In this document: positions 15,907 through 24,356 of the stretch, one piece after another
Layout: every line of letters starts with the position of its first letter
How positions within the stretch are numbered: position 1 is the first letter of the stretch
Source: Albibeggiatoa sp964388965
GTDB lineage: Bacteria; Pseudomonadota; Gammaproteobacteria; Beggiatoales; Beggiatoaceae
Reading direction: 5' to 3'
DNA: 34,439 nt
Assembly (NCBI GenBank): GCA_964388965.1
Contig: CAYMCP010000038.1
Span: forward strand, 1-34,439
Made by a program: the position numbers and the translations under genes
Notes under the pieces: model-generated
Told to the model about the DNA's origin: nothing
Database searches by the model: none
Seen by the model: the letters and a program-made list of their open reading frames with translations, nothing else

Positions 15907-18900
15907 ACATCGCAGAATTTTTAGCTGATTTACAAGCAAAAGATATAAAATTGTGGGTTGAAAACGATAAACTCCGCTATAATGCGCCAAAGAGTCAATT
16001 TACGGTTGAAATGCGCGAATGGATCGCTCAAAATAAATCTAATATTATTGAATATTTAACTGCAAAACAAACTATTATAACACCTGTTTCGCGTGATCAA
16101 CCTTTACAACTCTCTCCTGCACAACAACGCTTGTGGTTTTTAGAGCAGTTGGATAGCGAGGCGGCAGCTTACAATATTCCCTACGCAGTACGTTTGACAG
16201 GACAATTAAATATAACAGCATTACAAAATAGTTTTATTAATATTATTCAACGCCATGAAATATTGCGCACCAACTTTCAATTACAAAATGACCAAGTAAT
16301 TCAAATTATTAGACAAGATTTCCAATTTAGTGATTTTTTTGAGCAACTGGACATTAAATTAAGTGAAACTGAACAATATTTAATTCAGCAAGTAAAAAGA
16401 CCTTTTGATTTAAAAACTGATAATTTAATAAGAATTATTTTAATTCGGCATAGTGATGAACAATACACGCTATTTATCAATATTCATCATATTATCTCTG
16501 ATGGCTGGTCAATGGATATTTTTCTCGATGAATTAACTACTTTCTACGAAGGTAAGCATTTATCATCATTATTTATTCAGTATGCAGATTATGCTACTTG
16601 GCAACGAAACAGATTGCAAGGCAGTATGTTGGTAAATCAATTAAATTATTGGAAACATAAATTAGCACACATTCCAGCACAATTAGATTTACCCTTTGAT
16701 TATCAACGTCATGCGATTCAAACTTATCACGGTTCAACTGAAAAATTAATATTTAGTGCGGAATTATCTAAAAAAATTATTTCATTAGCAGAAAAACAAC
16801 AAACTACTTTATTTATCACCTTGCTAACCGCTTGGAAGATTTTATTGTATCGGCACACTGGGCAACACGATATTGTGGTGGGTACGCCAATTGCGGGTCG
16901 TAATCAACAAGAAACTGAGAATTTAATCGGTTTTTTTGTTAATACTTTAGTTATTCGCACAAAATTACAAGCAAAGCAAACTTTTATAGAGACTTTACAA
17001 CAAGTTAAACAAACTGCTTTAGAAGCTTATTCACATCAAGATGTTCCTTTTGAGCAATTGGTTGCTGAATTACAGCCTGAGCGCGATTTAAGCTACACAC
17101 CTATTTTTCAAGTAATGTTTGTGTTTCATCAGAATGAACCTATTAAAACACTTAAACTTAAAGAGATTATAGTTGAAGCTTTACCAGAAATAGATATTGC
17201 AGCAAGTAAGTTTAATTTGAATTTTCATGTATGGATTCAGCAACAACAACTATATTGCAAGTTATATTACAATACTGATTTATTTAAACAACAAACGATT
17301 CAATGGATATTAAGTCATTTCAAGAACTTATTGCATTCCATTGTTGAAAAACCTAATGAAAAAATTACACGTTTATCTATCCTTAATCCAGATGATAAAT
17401 TTAAACAAAATGCCATACAACCATCACAATTTTTTACTCCATTTGAGATAAAAGATACTGAACAGACAATTATTAGCCGTTTTAAGCAATTTGTCGATAA
17501 ATACCCTTATAAAATAGCTGTAAAAACAGATACTTACAATTGGAACTATAAACTTTTAAATCAAAAATCCAATTGTGTAGCACATCATCTGCTCAAAACT
17601 TGTACTGCTCAAGATCAGCGTATTGCTTTGTTATTTGAACACGACGCGCCAATGTTGGTGGGAATGCTGGGCGTGCTCAAAATAGGTAAAACTTATGTAC
17701 CGCTACATATCGAGCACCCTATAGAGCGATTGCGTATCATTGTTGACGACGCGCAAGCTGGTTTAATTATTAGCCAAAATAGCTGTATGTCTTTAGCGCA
17801 GGAGCTTAGTCAGGGCATTCGACGCATAATAAATGTGGATAATTTGCAAGAAAATAACAAAAATGATCCTAACGTATATATTTCACCACAAACACCTGCT
17901 TATTTACTCTATACTTCTGGTTCAACTGGACAACCAAAAGGTGTTATGCAAAATCATTGTAATGTATTGTTTTATATCAGAAATTATACTAATAGCTTAC
18001 ATATTTCACACCATGATCGCTTATCGCAATTTGCTTCCTATAGTTTTGATGCAGGTATGATTGATATTTTCGCAACTCTTTTAAATGGCGCGACTTTATA
18101 TCCAATTAATATAAAAAAGGTTCATTTGAACGATTTAGCTAAAATATTAATTAAAAATAAAATTACTATTTATCATTCTACACCTACGTTGTTTTATCAC
18201 TTTATGTCATGTCTGACGGGTGGCGAAAATTTTCAACATATCAGAATTTTAATTTTAGGTGGTGAAACAGTTAAAAAGCAACATGTGATATTTTATAAAA
18301 AGTATTTTTCAGATAATTGTTTATTTGTTAATGCGATAGGACAAACAGAATCATCATTTAATTCGCAATACTTTATAAATAAAAAAACTGAGTTAAATAA
18401 GTTAATTGTGCCGATTGGTTATCCAATGCAAGATATTGAAATTTTGTTACTGGATGAGGAAGGAAATGATGCGGGTATTTATGGTGAAATTTCGATTAAA
18501 AGTCAGCATATTGCTCTAGGTTATTGGCGTAAATCATCGTTAGATAAATCAAATTTTAATTATTTAGAAAACGAAAAAACTTTTATTTATCGCTCAGGTG
18601 ACATGGGGCGTTTGACTGCAATGGGGTATTATGAGTTTTTGGGTAGAAATGATTTTCAAGTTAAATTACGTGGTTTTCGTATTGAATTAAGCGAAATTGA
18701 AGCCGTTTTAACCCAGCAGAAATATGTAAAAAATGCCGTCGTTACATTGCACGAAAAAGCTAATGACAAAGCTTTAGCTGCTTATGTTGTTTTAGTAGAT
18801 GAAAATATGGATATTAGCATTTTACGTGAGGCTTTGGAAGCGCAATTGCCTGATTATATGGTACCTGCTTATTTCACAGTATTGGATAAATTACCATTAA

Positions 18901-19991
18901 CACCAAGTGGTAAAATCGACCGTAAAGCTTTACCTGAACCAGAAAAAATCGTTAATACAAATAATTTTATTGCACCACGTAACGAAATAGAAATTAAACT
19001 AACAAAGATTTGGGAGAAAGTGCTTGATGTTTCACCCATAGGCATAAATGATAATTTTTTCGATTTAGGTGGGCATTCCTTATTGATGATTACACTTTTG
19101 AGTCAAATTAATAAAATCTTTAGTAAAAATCTCGAATTGACTACCTTATTCCAAGCACCAACTATTGCTACTTTGGCACAACACCTACAAGGTGATTTTA
19201 TTTATGATTTACCTGCTTCAATCATTCCAATGCAGCCCAAAGGTTCACGTATGCCATTTTTTTGTGTAGCTGGTGCAGGTGGTGGCGTGCATTGGTTTAA
19301 TGAATTAGCAAAAGAATTAGCTCCTGAACAACCATTTTATGCTTTAGAAACAATGGCTTTAGAACCACTCCCACATTATGAAAACAAAAATCGTAGTCAA
19401 GCCCAAGCGATTGAATTTGCTAAAGTGATTCGCCAAGTACAACCACAAGGTCCCTATCACATCGGTGGTTATTCCTATGGTGGTATCGTGGCACATGAGA
19501 TGGCTTGTCATTTACAAAGTTTGGGTGAAAAGGTCAATTTATTAGTTTTTTTAGATAGCTGGAATCCCATAGTAAGTACGCCGTTCCACATTCAGCTCTT
19601 GCGCTGGAGTAGATATTTTTATCGTTTACCTCTTAAATTTAAATTTCCATTTTTACGCACTGAAATAAAAAGATTATTGAGTTTAATTTATAAGCGATTT
19701 TTATTGATATTTTATGGTCATCAGGCAATTTCTAAGCTAAAACGTATGGATACTAATGAGTTGCGTTACTCTCCTAGTTTTTATAAAAGTGAAGGGCGTG
19801 TTGTTTTGTTTCGTTCCAGCGGTATGAGTATCATTGCACCTAAAGATAAAAATTATGGCTGGCAAGATATAATTGATGGCAAAATTGATGTGTATTCTAT
19901 ACCGGGTAATCATTATGAAATTTTAAGCCAACCTAATGTTGGATTTATCGCTGATAAGATACATTTTCATCTAATTAATACAAAAAATTAA
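15903..19991 (+). CDS. NRPS: TubC dock-C-A-PCP-thioesterase, final module
   Basis: A 1362-residue terminating module. Residues 1-52 form a TubC-type docking domain (LADLQAKDIKLWVENDKLRY). The C domain (66-495) has HHIISDG (195-201). The A domain (520-1010) has YTSGSTGQPKG (670-680), FDAGMID (715-721), YRSGD (896-900) and catalytic Lys1004 in SGKIDR. Its A5 motif is unusual, NAIGQTE instead of NxYGPTE, and the specificity residues I extract are DAIHIGAFNK, which match no code I know. PCP carries Ser1059 (LGGHSLL). The C-terminal type I thioesterase (about 1108-1355) has GGYSYGG with Ser1191, likely Asp1218 (FLDSW) and His1337 (GNHYEI), and should release the chain by hydrolysis or cyclisation. 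Translationally coupled to the upstream NRPS by a 4-bp overlap. Confidence 0.93.
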   Translation: MNIAEFLADLQAKDIKLWVENDKLRYNAPKSQFTVEMREWIAQNKSNIIEYLTAKQTIITPVSRDQPLQLSPAQQRLWFLEQLDSEAAAYNIPYAVRLTGQLNITALQNSFINIIQRHEILRTNFQLQNDQVIQIIRQDFQFSDFFEQLDIKLSETEQYLIQQVKRPFDLKTDNLIRIILIRHSDEQYTLFINIHHIISDGWSMDIFLDELTTFYEGKHLSSLFIQYADYATWQRNRLQGSMLVNQLNYWKHKLAHIPAQLDLPFDYQRHAIQTYHGSTEKLIFSAELSKKIISLAEKQQTTLFITLLTAWKILLYRHTGQHDIVVGTPIAGRNQQETENLIGFFVNTLVIRTKLQAKQTFIETLQQVKQTALEAYSHQDVPFEQLVAELQPERDLSYTPIFQVMFVFHQNEPIKTLKLKEIIVEALPEIDIAASKFNLNFHVWIQQQQLYCKLYYNTDLFKQQTIQWILSHFKNLLHSIVEKPNEKITRLSILNPDDKFKQNAIQPSQFFTPFEIKDTEQTIISRFKQFVDKYPYKIAVKTDTYNWNYKLLNQKSNCVAHHLLKTCTAQDQRIALLFEHDAPMLVGMLGVLKIGKTYVPLHIEHPIERLRIIVDDAQAGLIISQNSCMSLAQELSQGIRRIINVDNLQENNKNDPNVYISPQTPAYLLYTSGSTGQPKGVMQNHCNVLFYIRNYTNSLHISHHDRLSQFASYSFDAGMIDIFATLLNGATLYPINIKKVHLNDLAKILIKNKITIYHSTPTLFYHFMSCLTGGENFQHIRILILGGETVKKQHVIFYKKYFSDNCLFVNAIGQTESSFNSQYFINKKTELNKLIVPIGYPMQDIEILLLDEEGNDAGIYGEISIKSQHIALGYWRKSSLDKSNFNYLENEKTFIYRSGDMGRLTAMGYYEFLGRNDFQVKLRGFRIELSEIEAVLTQQKYVKNAVVTLHEKANDKALAAYVVLVDENMDISILREALEAQLPDYMVPAYFTVLDKLPLTPSGKIDRKALPEPEKIVNTNNFIAPRNEIEIKLTKIWEKVLDVSPIGINDNFFDLGGHSLLMITLLSQINKIFSKNLELTTLFQAPTIATLAQHLQGDFIYDLPASIIPMQPKGSRMPFFCVAGAGGGVHWFNELAKELAPEQPFYALETMALEPLPHYENKNRSQAQAIEFAKVIRQVQPQGPYHIGGYSYGGIVAHEMACHLQSLGEKVNLLVFLDSWNPIVSTPFHIQLLRWSRYFYRLPLKFKFPFLRTEIKRLLSLIYKRFLLIFYGHQAISKLKRMDTNELRYSPSFYKSEGRVVLFRSSGMSIIAPKDKNYGWQDIIDGKIDVYSIPGNHYEILSQPNVGFIADKIHFHLINTKN

Positions 19992-20081
19992 CACTTTTAT
20001 TAGTTAAATTGTAAAACATCTAAGCGATATTCCACCTAAAAAATCCTATAGATACAGAAAAGATATTAAAAAGGCTATTTA

Positions 20082-21824
20082 ATGTTGCAACAACTTCAAT
20101 ACTTGCATCAACAAGGTGTATTATCTAGTTTAGATATGTATTTAGCGTTATATTTGCAAAAGTTAGCAGGGGTTGAAAATGATTTTTTTTTACTTGCAAC
20201 AGCATTAACTAGCTATTTCACCACACAAGGACATATTTGCATTAATTTGCAACAATTGGCTGATACGCGCTTTCCATTTGAGGGTGAAGTTGAACCCATT
20301 CAATGTCCTGATTTAGCTACGTGGCAGCAAGCACTCAGTTCGCACCCGATGGTTGGGAAAGTTGATGAGTTTAAACCATTAATTTTACAGGATAATTTTT
20401 TATATTTATACCGTTATTGGCGATATGAGCAACAGCTTGGGCAAAAAATATTACAACGTATTCAGCACAACAATCAAGAAATTGATGAAACTTCATTAAA
20501 TCAGAAATTAGATGAATTATTTATTGAGCAAAATGATGAAATAGATCGGCAAAAAGTTGCAGCAAAAACAGCAATATCGAAAAATTTTTGCATTATATCT
20601 GGTGGACCTGGTACAGGTAAAACAACAACTATCGTTAAAATTTTATTATTACTATTACAATTTAATCTAAAAATACGCATCGCATTAGCTGCGCCAACAG
20701 GAAAAGCGGCTGCACGTTTACAACAAGCAATCCAAAACAGCGTATCACATTTAAATTTTTCAGAGGCATTATTAACTGCTATTCCACAAGAAACTTATAC
20801 AATTCACCGTTTATTAGGTACGATACCTAAATCACCTTATTTTCAAGCTCATGCGCAAAATCCATTACCTTATGATGTGGTGATTGTTGATGAAGCTTCA
20901 ATGATTGATTTAGCATTAATGGCAAAATTAGCTGATGCCATTCCAGCAACGTCACGTTGGTTAATGTTGGGCGATAAAGATCAATTAGCTTCTGTTGAGG
21001 CAGGTAGTGTGTTAGGTGATATTTGTGCTGGTTTGAATGCCACCGCACCAATTCAAGAACATATTGTTTTATTAGAAAAAAGTTATCGTTTTCATGCACA
21101 AAGTGGCATCGGTGTATTAGCAAGTTGTCTAAAACAAAACCAAGCCAAACAAGCATTATCAATAATAAAGCAGGAGAAATTTAATGATATTATGTGGCAA
21201 GATATTGCAGAACCTAATCATTTGTTATTACAATTAAAAACGATAATTAATCAGCATTTTGCTGCTTATTTGCAGACTTTTGAGCCTGATCAAGCTTTGG
21301 ATTGTTTTGAGCAATTTAGGGTATTATGTGCATTGCGTCGTGGTGCGTATGGTGTTGAAAATGTAAATCGGATTATTGAGCAAATTTTAATTAATCAAAA
21401 TCTTATTCAATCTGGTTATCGTTGGTATCATGGACGACCTGTTATGATTACACGTAATGATTATACATTAAAATTATTCAATGGCGATATTGGGATTATT
21501 TTACGCAATGCTGAAGGTGAATTAATGGCTTATTTTCGTTCTCCTGATGGAGAAGTTCGCAATTTGTACCCGCATCGGTTGCCAGAGCATGAGACGGTTT
21601 ATGCGATGACAATTCATAAAAGTCAAGGTTCTGAATTTGAACATGTTTTAATGTTATTGCCTAACCAATCGTCACCTATAATTAATCGAGAATTAATTTA
21701 TACAGGAATTAGCAGAGCAAAACAAACTGTATCTATTTGGGGAGATGAAAATGTGTTTTTGCAAGCAGCTTGTCAAACGGTACAACGTCAATCTGGCTTG
21801 ACGAAAATATTATATCAATCTTAA
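20082..21824 (+). CDS. recD: Exodeoxyribonuclease V alpha subunit RecD
   Basis: A 580-residue superfamily 1 (5' to 3') DNA helicase, the fast motor of RecBCD. It has a complete N-terminal RecB-interaction region (1-150), Walker A GGPGTGKTT (174-182), Walker B VDEASMID, motif III GDKDQLASVEAG, and the C-terminal motifs MTIHKSQGSEF and YTGISRAK. Length and order match RecD (E. coli 608), so it appears functional rather than a RecD2 type, which has a longer N-terminus. A weak AAAAAGG lies before the ATG. It follows the NRPS stop by 90 bp with no terminator seen, so read-through is possible. recB and recC, its obligate partners, are not adjacent in this window. Confidence 0.92.
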   Translation: MLQQLQYLHQQGVLSSLDMYLALYLQKLAGVENDFFLLATALTSYFTTQGHICINLQQLADTRFPFEGEVEPIQCPDLATWQQALSSHPMVGKVDEFKPLILQDNFLYLYRYWRYEQQLGQKILQRIQHNNQEIDETSLNQKLDELFIEQNDEIDRQKVAAKTAISKNFCIISGGPGTGKTTTIVKILLLLLQFNLKIRIALAAPTGKAAARLQQAIQNSVSHLNFSEALLTAIPQETYTIHRLLGTIPKSPYFQAHAQNPLPYDVVIVDEASMIDLALMAKLADAIPATSRWLMLGDKDQLASVEAGSVLGDICAGLNATAPIQEHIVLLEKSYRFHAQSGIGVLASCLKQNQAKQALSIIKQEKFNDIMWQDIAEPNHLLLQLKTIINQHFAAYLQTFEPDQALDCFEQFRVLCALRRGAYGVENVNRIIEQILINQNLIQSGYRWYHGRPVMITRNDYTLKLFNGDIGIILRNAEGELMAYFRSPDGEVRNLYPHRLPEHETVYAMTIHKSQGSEFEHVLMLLPNQSSPIINRELIYTGISRAKQTVSIWGDENVFLQAACQTVQRQSGLTKILYQS

Positions 21825-21901
21825 TTATAATTTTATTTAATGATAATTTGGTTACATCTTTTTTCTCGTGCCGCATGGTCTGATCTTCATAACTGTTTAA
21901 T

Positions 21902-22351
21902 TTAACAAGCAAAATACTGCTGGCAATATCGCTTAATACTTTCTACGCTTTCTAATAAACAAGGTGTCATCTTGAGTACCTCTTGGAATATTTGTAGTAT
22001 TTTCGTTTGGTTGTATTCATGAGCAATCTCATTGCGCAACAAACGACAATCAATAAATTGTTCAGCACTCTCGACTAAGCCTTTTTTTTCTGCCCGGTAA
22101 ATTCTATCCCTGACAGTTCCCTCAGTTTCTAAGTCTATCTCATCAATCAAACGTAGCATTTTTTGAATAATAAGATCACATAAACGCGCAAAACGACTGG
22201 TAAGTGCTTCAAATTTTTCTAATTCATCAATATTATAATTTTCTTTAATGCCAATTTGACTACATCTTTGTTGCGAAATAGCCAACACTTTTGCCGCATC
22301 ATCAAGCAAAGTCAACTGCTGTCGCAATAAAACGTTAAATTTTTGCTTCAT
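21902..22351 (-). CDS. HEPN-domain toxin, HepT-like
   Basis: A 149-residue all-helical protein of the HEPN superfamily. The catalytic RNase motif R-x4-H is present as RNEIAH (Arg106, His111), followed by Tyr113 (HEY). The order R-x4-H-x-Y is that of HepT toxins, in which the Tyr is the site of AMP addition by the MntA antitoxin. It is the second gene of a two-gene unit: its ATG overlaps the stop of the nucleotidyltransferase gene (ATGA, 22348-22351). Expected role: RNase toxin (reported HepT targets include mRNA and tRNA) neutralised by its partner. Toxicity is inferred from the family. Confidence 0.82.
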   Translation of the reverse strand: MKQKFNVLLRQQLTLLDDAAKVLAISQQRCSQIGIKENYNIDELEKFEALTSRFARLCDLIIQKMLRLIDEIDLETEGTVRDRIYRAEKKGLVESAEQFIDCRLLRNEIAHEYNQTKILQIFQEVLKMTPCLLESVESIKRYCQQYFAC

Positions 22352-22635
22352 AATAAAATTGCATGTTCAAAAATAAGTGCAACAAATGGGTCGCTATCTA
22401 TATCTTTAGTAAAAACCATATCTAATTTTTGCTCTTCAATTAAGTCAAATAACCTTTTTTTAACTGCAAACTGCGCATCCCAATCCATTTTGGAAACCAC
22501 TAAAATATCTATATCACCGCCTTTGGCGGCTAAATCAGTTCGAGAACCAAAAAGATATATCTTAGCATCGAGGTCGGATGCAAAAACAGCTTGTTTTATT
22601 TGTTTAATAGTATCAACATGCAAACGTATATTCAT
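22348..22635 (-). CDS. MNT-type nucleotidyltransferase antitoxin, MntA-like
   Basis: A 95-residue minimal nucleotidyltransferase. The active site reads LFGSRTDLAAKGGDIDILV, that is GS-x9-DxD, with a further acidic residue downstream in LDMVF. Members of this family paired with HEPN proteins add AMP to the toxin's tyrosine and block its RNase. Upstream of and overlapping the HEPN toxin by four bases, the usual MNT-HEPN layout. No strong ribosome-binding site is seen before the ATG at 22635. Confidence 0.85.
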   Translation of the reverse strand: MNIRLHVDTIKQIKQAVFASDLDAKIYLFGSRTDLAAKGGDIDILVVSKMDWDAQFAVKKRLFDLIEEQKLDMVFTKDIDSDPFVALIFEHAILL

Positions 22636-22950
22636 GATATTAGTGTAAAATTTAAATAAACCGTAAATATAACTGCTATTAAGGTCCTTTTATAGCCTCA
22701 AAACACTTTTTATCGTATATATACAACTTTTAATACATTACGCTTAACCGCGCTGTTCAATTTCGAGAAGTAAATTATCCGTCGTTTTAACAAGAGTTGG
22801 CACATAAAACGGCTCTCCGTTGGGATGAGGAAAATTCTTTTTGCATGATGCTGCTGCCTCAGTGGCTCATTCGCAGTAATTATTTACTGTCGTAGATGTT
22901 AAAGCGATTTTATGGCGATTCAGTTTTTTAGATGAATAATTCAAAAATTC
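22636..22950. other. Intergenic region with gene-fragment and repeat remains
   Basis: No intact gene. On the minus strand, 22866-22744 is open for 40 codons and ends in a stop (SCKKNFPHPNGEPFYVP then TDNLLLEIEQRG), with natural composition but no start: the C-terminal end of a lost gene, not recognised. Two 14-base words in this stretch, TCAGTGGCTCATTC (22859-22872) and GCTCTCCGTTGGGA (22812-22825), recur as reverse complements in the same relative order inside the MITE-like element at 25222-25294, so both places carry related repeat sequence. Confidence 0.45.
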
Positions 22951-23595
22951 CTACGATGCCATTGCTAACTCAGCTTCTACTAATATTTCTTCACGAATTT
23001 CCGCAATATGTAAAATATTTTCAAATTTTACCGCATAATCAGAAATTTCCAAAGCGTGATCTAACCCGTTGATAATCTTACGTGCATTGATGTAATCCAC
23101 TTTATTATGATTGATGTAGTCAGATAATTTACGCCCTGTAAACCAGCCTTCACGCATTCCAATTAATAAAATGTCACTCGCAATTTGTGGGTCTAATGCT
23201 AAATCTGGGTCAGCCACTAAATCAATTGGTTCTGGATAACGTTCAGAGAGTTTATTTAACGCATTGGTCGCGCGTAGATAATTGCTTTTGAAAGTGAGTT
23301 GCACGTAACCGCGTCCACGATAACGAAAGCCATCACCAACTTGATCATTGCCATAACGACCGTCATATTTACGAAAATATTCACGTCGCCCACGTTCATA
23401 AATTGGTTGGAAAGTCTGTGCGGTTTCGTGATATATCGTTGCTAACATATAGGCGGCATGAGGAATATCTGTTAAAAATGGGTCTTCCGCAAAGGCTTCA
23501 AGTACATTATTTAGACCGTCAACCTGATCTTGGTTTAATTTCCCAAAATGTAAGCGGTAGCTATCAAAAAAAGCTTTTCCATTGGTTATAATCAT
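22951..23595 (-). CDS. GH19-type chitinase/lysozyme-like hydrolase
   Basis: A 214-residue protein resembling the family 19 glycosidases and phage or secreted endolysins that cut chitin or peptidoglycan. The likely catalytic Glu57 lies in YHETAQTF, followed by YERGRREYF, YDGRYGND and the very typical DGFRYRGRGYVQLTF (88-102). The C-terminal part (WFTGRKLSDYINH and KIINGLD) is also characteristic. No signal peptide is seen, so export would need a holin or other route. Start ATG 23595 is preferred over 23604, because AAAGGA lies at the right distance only from the inner one. No other phage genes are around, so it may be a solitary prophage relic or a domesticated lysin. Confidence 0.85.
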   Translation of the reverse strand: MIITNGKAFFDSYRLHFGKLNQDQVDGLNNVLEAFAEDPFLTDIPHAAYMLATIYHETAQTFQPIYERGRREYFRKYDGRYGNDQVGDGFRYRGRGYVQLTFKSNYLRATNALNKLSERYPEPIDLVADPDLALDPQIASDILLIGMREGWFTGRKLSDYINHNKVDYINARKIINGLDHALEISDYAVKFENILHIAEIREEILVEAELAMAS

Positions 23596-23735
23596 CGGTA
23601 ACATCCTTTTGCAAATAGATATTTTTCTATGCCCGCAAAAAGTGTTCCATTAATAAGTTGATGAAAAATAAGGAAATTGAAAATGTACATCATAGATTCT
23701 TAGCCAATACCTGTTAAAATATGGTCAATTTTTTC

Positions 23736-23969
23736 TTAGCACCTCGCTACCAAAAGGTGTGTGACGCTTTTTTCTTAGCACCTCGCTACCAAAAGGTGTA
23801 TGACGCTTTTTTCTTAGCACCTCGCTACCAAAAGGTGTATGACGCTTTTTTCTTAGCACCTCGCTACCAAAAGATGTATGACGCTTTTTTCTTAGCACCT
23901 CACTACCAAAAGGTGTGTGACGCTTTTTTCTTAGCACCTCGCTACCAAAAGGTGTATGACGCTTCGCTT
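23736..23969. repeat. 39-bp minisatellite, six tandem copies
   Basis: The unit, starting TTAGCACCTCGCTACCAAAA and ending in a T6C run, repeats at 23736, 23775, 23814, 23853, 23892 and 23931. A few substitutions separate copies (for example GATGT in the fourth, CTCACT in the fifth), and the last copy diverges after GACGCTTC. Each unit contains the short inverted repeat CACCT-N10-AGGTG followed by GACGC and T6. As 39 is 13 codons, all frames stay aligned: on the plus strand it reads FFLAPRYQKVYDA per unit, on the minus strand LRKKRHTPFGSEV. The plus frame (23721-24020) has no ribosome site, so I do not call it a gene. Confidence 0.95.
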
Positions 23970-24136
23970 ATACACTCTACGAGCCAAACATATCATGAAT
24001 ATTTTTCATTAACTTATTGAATTAAAAAATATTTTCTGCTGGAGGAATGTGGCTACGACGGACATGGTTTTGTCCTTTGTAAATAGGTGTATTGTAGGGT
24101 GAGGATGTCAAAATAAAAATTACTGCTGATTTAAGA
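23970..24136. other. Non-coding stretch between tandem repeat and rubredoxin
   Basis: AT-rich, without an open frame of note. It contains GGAGGA (24041-24046) before an 11-codon frame and a small stem GGACA-TGGTTT-TGTCC (24060-24075). No function can be supported. Confidence 0.4.
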
Positions 24137-24307
24137 TCATTCCTCCATCAATTGGAAATCGCTTTTTGTCACGCCACACGTCGGACATACCCAATCATCA
24201 GGAATATCTTCCCATGCAGTGCCTTTTGGAATACCTGAATCAGGGTCGCCTACTGCTTCGTCATAAATATATTGACATACAAGACAGATATATCTTTTAC
24301 TAGCCAT
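24137..24307 (-). CDS. Rubredoxin
   Basis: A 56-residue one-iron electron carrier. The four iron-binding cysteines are in two pairs: CLVC (residues 8 and 11) and CPTCGV (41 and 44). Between them lie the typical YIYDEAVGDPDSGIPKGTAW and DIPDDWVCP. A good ribosome-binding site AAAGGAG (complement of 24315-24321) lies upstream of the ATG. It is divergent from thiD with about 50 bp between starts; rubredoxin beside thiD is a recurrent arrangement in gammaproteobacteria. Its electron-transfer partner is not shown here. Confidence 0.95.
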   Translation of the reverse strand: MASKRYICLVCQYIYDEAVGDPDSGIPKGTAWEDIPDDWVCPTCGVTKSDFQLMEE

Positions 24308-24356
24308 TTTTTAGCTCCTTTCAGTTGACTAATAGACGGAGTACGATACCGAAATT

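Noticed and set aside
20082..21824. RecD2-type stand-alone helicase or TraA relaxase
   Set aside because: The N-terminal region and overall length match the RecBCD alpha subunit; there is no relaxase domain or long RecD2 N-terminal extension.
23736..23969. CRISPR array
   Set aside because: The repeats are directly adjacent with no unique spacers, and no cas genes are in the window.
23721..24020. Open frame across the 39-bp tandem repeat, as a repeat protein
   Set aside because: The frame is open only because the unit length is a multiple of three; the opposite strand is open too, no ribosome-binding site precedes the ATG, and composition shows no coding bias.
24041..24080. GGAGGA followed by an 11-codon frame as a leader peptide
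   Set aside because: No regulatory codon pattern and no clear downstream plus-strand gene nearby in the right position; the next gene leftward-reading is rubredoxin on the other strand.
24308..24356. TPP riboswitch upstream of thiD
   Set aside because: The leader is only about 50 bp, shared with a divergent gene, and shows no thi-box pattern.
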